In this document: positions 61,852-64,000 of the stretch, piece after piece
Layout of the letters: each line of letters opens with the position of its first letter
How positions within the stretch are numbered: position 1 is the stretch's first letter
NCBI GenBank assembly: GCA_013214025.1
Contig: JABSRN010000177.1
Coordinates: 1-64,000 of the forward strand
Source of the DNA: Polyangiaceae bacterium
GTDB taxonomy: Bacteria; Myxococcota_A; Polyangia; Polyangiales; Polyangiaceae
Direction of reading: 5' to 3'
DNA length: 64,000 bases
Position numbers and translations under genes: made by a program
The notes under the pieces: model-generated
The model's database searches: none
What the model was told of the DNA's origin: nothing
The model's input: only the letters and a program-made list of their open reading frames with translations

Positions 61852-63522
61852 TTATCTTATATCTCCGAAATCTGCGATTGCCGTGACGTTGAGACCGCCA
61901 GGATACTGGTAGCTGGTGAACTCGCCATAGCCGATTACTTGAATGCCCACCGGACTGCCTGCCTTCAGAACGTGAGCTCCCTCGAAGGTATCGCTCAGTC
62001 GAATTCGGGTGGTCACGTAGTTGGAACAGCCGATGCTTTCGTCGCGACCGACCACCGAAGTGCCGTCCGGCAGCTCGCTCACACTCACGCCATCGAGCAC
62101 GAGGGAGGTGCCCAGCTCGTGGGTGATATCGACGAAATTGCCGCTCTGAAAGGGGCCGATGGTTCCGTCCAGATAGACCTCTTGCACAAGGTAGTCCGTG
62201 GGCGCGATGAACACATAGTGTTTGCGGTACTGCTCCACTGAGCTGACGAGGCTCTGCGCCGGGTCGCCCGCGAGGGTGCGCACATCAAGGACCGCGCCTT
62301 GTAAGAAGGTGTTGATGGCGAAAGCTTCACTGGCCAATACCTCGAAGCCCTCACTAGTATCCCAAACAGTCACCACCTCGCCCGCGCTCAAGCGGTCCGG
62401 CGCACCATTCGGTTTCGCACCCGTAGGATACTGCAGCTCGGTGCCATCCACGGCACCGTAGAATCGAATGACCTCGTCTGCCCGGTCGCCCAAGGCGCCC
62501 GACGGCAAGCCCACGAAGTAGTGACGCCCCCAGCTCTCCAGCGGCATAACAATTTCTTCGAGATGATCACAGGCCTCCATATTCGACGGCACGTAGGTGC
62601 ACGGGATGCCACTGATGACCTGTATGGGTTTGTCCGCCAACACCAAGGAGCCACTGAGGTCGGCAAAGGCAGTGCCGAAGAGTTGCACCACCTGCCCTCG
62701 GGCGAGAGTGAACCGGGTCTGCGAACCCGCGCCGGGGTTTCCGACAACTACGCCGCCGGACACCAGGTTACCCGTAGCGGACAGTTTGACCTCCACCGTT
62801 GTATTGTCTTCGGTGCCAGTGATGGCCACGAAGGGACCGAGTAAGGCGAAGCCGTCGTTATGCCAGCCTGGGTAGCCGGTCACCGAATAAGTACCGGTCA
62901 ACGCATGGGAGGGAATCAGCAGGGAGGCATCGTTGGTGTAAGAGGGCTCCAGCTCCCCGGTGTATCGCAGGGGGTTGAACTGATAGGCCGTCACCGGGAC
63001 TGAACTGGTGAGGTGATAGGCGCCGTCCAATACTGACGCCGACGGCACGGCCGTCCCAATCGCCTCCACCGCCCCTTTGAGTTCATCCACCCAGGGCAGC
63101 TCGATCTTGCGAATGGAGTTGGGAGAGATCTCGATTTCAGCATAAGGCAGGCCCGCCCGAGTGATAGAAACGAGTGCGGCTTGAGTGCCTGTGTTGGCGA
63201 CCGCCACCACAAACTCATAATTGGGATCCACCACATTGCCCGTTACGGTCGGCCAAAAATCGCAGCCCACGTAACTCCGACTGGCCTCAGCCTGCGCGCA
63301 GGTTGCCGGTTCTTCGGCGACATCTACACCTTCGGGCATCACCAGCAAGCCGTCATCCGGAAGGACCTCGTCCTCACAACCCGCAACCACGGGAGCGCTA
63401 CCGAAGGGGGACGGTTCCGGCTCATCCGACTGGGTGCAGCCCGACTGTGCCCACAGCAGTACCGCCCCAGCCAGCCATCCTGTGCGCGCTCCCCCGAGTT
63501 TCCGAGTCATCGTCACAACCAT
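61852..63522 (-). CDS. IgGFc-binding-like lipoprotein
   Basis: About 556 residues. The signal LAGAVLLWAQSGC ends in a lipobox. The body has the IgGFc-binding N-terminal pattern, VANTGTQAALVSITRAG, VTAYQFNPL, DASLLIPSHALTG, SLVLADKPIQVISGIPCTYVPSNMEACDHLEE and the C-terminal GYGEFTSYQYPGGL. The domain is common in Polyangia/Nannocystaceae-type bacteria and may bind surfaces or glycoproteins. The frame is open to 63705, but those residues overlap the LysR gene. Confidence 0.8.
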   Translation of the reverse strand: MVVTMTRKLGGARTGWLAGAVLLWAQSGCTQSDEPEPSPFGSAPVVAGCEDEVLPDDGLLVMPEGVDVAEEPATCAQAEASRSYVGCDFWPTVTGNVVDPNYEFVVAVANTGTQAALVSITRAGLPYAEIEISPNSIRKIELPWVDELKGAVEAIGTAVPSASVLDGAYHLTSSVPVTAYQFNPLRYTGELEPSYTNDASLLIPSHALTGTYSVTGYPGWHNDGFALLGPFVAITGTEDNTTVEVKLSATGNLVSGGVVVGNPGAGSQTRFTLARGQVVQLFGTAFADLSGSLVLADKPIQVISGIPCTYVPSNMEACDHLEEIVMPLESWGRHYFVGLPSGALGDRADEVIRFYGAVDGTELQYPTGAKPNGAPDRLSAGEVVTVWDTSEGFEVLASEAFAINTFLQGAVLDVRTLAGDPAQSLVSSVEQYRKHYVFIAPTDYLVQEVYLDGTIGPFQSGNFVDITHELGTSLVLDGVSVSELPDGTSVVGRDESIGCSNYVTTRIRLSDTFEGAHVLKAGSPVGIQVIGYGEFTSYQYPGGLNVTAIADFGDIR

Positions 63523-63569
63523 AAGGGAGCCTCCCAGGAAACCCAAGGGGCAACGGTGCAGGAGTCTTG

Positions 63570-64000
63570 TCAGCGGAGGTGCTCCTTGGCGATATCGATG
63601 AACGCACTCGCCGCCCGAGACATTGGGGCATCCGCTGTCACCAACGCCAAGTGCCGAGCCGGCCCGAAACCTCGCAACGGCAGCACCACCCATTTGCCGT
63701 CGCACGCGTCATCCCGGACCGATATCTCCGGCACAACACTGATTCCGAAGCTGAGCTCCACCAGGCGCTTCAACACCTCGACACTGCTCATCTCCATTGC
63801 GATCTGAGGGACCACGCCAGCTTGTTTCAACGCCCGATCCACCACCGCCCGGCTACTGGTCGTGGCATCCAGCAATAGCAGCGGGAACGCCCCCAGATCG
63901 GCGACCCGGAGAAAACTTCGACATGCCAGTGGGTGTTCTAGCGGGACGATCGCGACGTCGTCCATGCGGCTGAGTTTGTGCACACGGATCGCCCTATCCG
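63570..64000 (-). CDS. LysR-family regulator, C-terminal part (runs off the window)
   Basis: The open frame continues to the right edge. The visible 143 residues are the substrate-binding domain: DDVAIVPLEHPLACR, FPLLLLDATTSSRAVVDRAL, SSVEVLKRLVELSFGISVVPE. The helix-turn-helix would be outside. It is just downstream of nothing else visible; the surface lipoprotein gene follows it on the same strand. Confidence 0.8.
   Translation of the reverse strand, partial: DRAIRVHKLSRMDDVAIVPLEHPLACRSFLRVADLGAFPLLLLDATTSSRAVVDRALKQAGVVPQIAMEMSSVEVLKRLVELSFGISVVPEISVRDDACDGKWVVLPLRGFGPARHLALVTADAPMSRAASAFIDIAKEHLR

Overview
The window is a GC-rich, gene-dense chromosomal stretch of a didermic bacterium. 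The best guess is Myxococcota or a related 'deltaproteobacterial' lineage (Polyangia, Nannocystales or Bradymonadales-like). The pointers are many small Cys-rich lipoproteins with clear lipoboxes, an IgGFc-binding-type surface protein, paired NHL-repeat lipoproteins, an AgmX/TonB-C-like protein, a SEC-C/YchJ protein, RpoH with a long acidic N-terminal extension, and an apparent sphingolipid gene pair. No rRNA, tRNA, CRISPR array or intact mobile element was recognised.

Layout. 1-500: probable transposase C-terminus at the edge, then repeat-rich noncoding DNA. 0.5-1.7 kb: a DUF4188-like gene with an in-frame stop next to a TetR regulator; each unit has an identical 13-bp palindrome and the TetR gene has a strong terminator. 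1.8-8.2 kb: di-haem lipoprotein, pckA, a membrane protein of unknown role, and a ClpB-family ATPase with a damaged first ATPase domain. 8.3-12.1 kb: pilD, lipoprotein, phosphomannomutase, prmC. 12.2-16.1 kb: a YkuD-fold lipoprotein lacking its catalytic Cys, an outer-membrane protein, a ferritin-like di-iron protein behind a start-codon hairpin, and deoC. 16.06-16.34 kb: two 135-bp tandem repeats. 16.3-22.3 kb: metF, phoH-type ATPase, mpl, ychJ, 3D-domain lipoprotein, truncated haemoglobin. 22.3-32.9 kb: acyl-CoA (malonyl-CoA type) synthetase, Cys-rich lipoprotein, UbiA prenyltransferase, then an rpoH-rsmI-ffh run continuing into three envelope genes. 33-41 kb: small membrane proteins, thiO, purN, a CrtI-like oxidoreductase, rsmD, an AgmX-like protein, a lipoprotein, truA. 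41.1-44 kb: serine-palmitoyltransferase-like enzyme plus GNAT acyltransferase. 44-50.3 kb: unknown proteins, a methyltransferase-like coiled-coil protein, dnaJ, an orphan FliI/SctN-type ATPase. 50.5-52.2 kb: an O-acyltransferase (MBOAT) remnant and a type II-like restriction-modification pair. 52.3-64 kb: two NHL lipoproteins, nitronate monooxygenase, a prmA-hisH-hisF-acidic protein run, sugar-nucleotide epimerase, small lipoproteins, a beta-barrel gene interrupted by a stop, an IgGFc-binding-like lipoprotein and a LysR regulator running off the right edge.

Most enzymes are housekeeping: translation and rRNA modification (prmC, rsmI, rsmD, truA, prmA), protein targeting and folding (ffh, dnaJ, clpB-like, rpoH), peptidoglycan recycling (mpl), one-carbon, purine and thiamine metabolism (metF, purN, thiO). 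The less ordinary content is the envelope proteins and four kinds of decay or divergence: pseudo-enzymes (YkuD, ClpB NBD1), genes split by in-frame stops (DUF4188, beta-barrel, MBOAT), tandem repeats, and hairpins at gene starts. No single new multi-gene defence or secretion system stands out. The strongest system-level candidates are the sphingolipid pair, the tandem methyltransferase-nuclease pair and the envelope module behind ffh.
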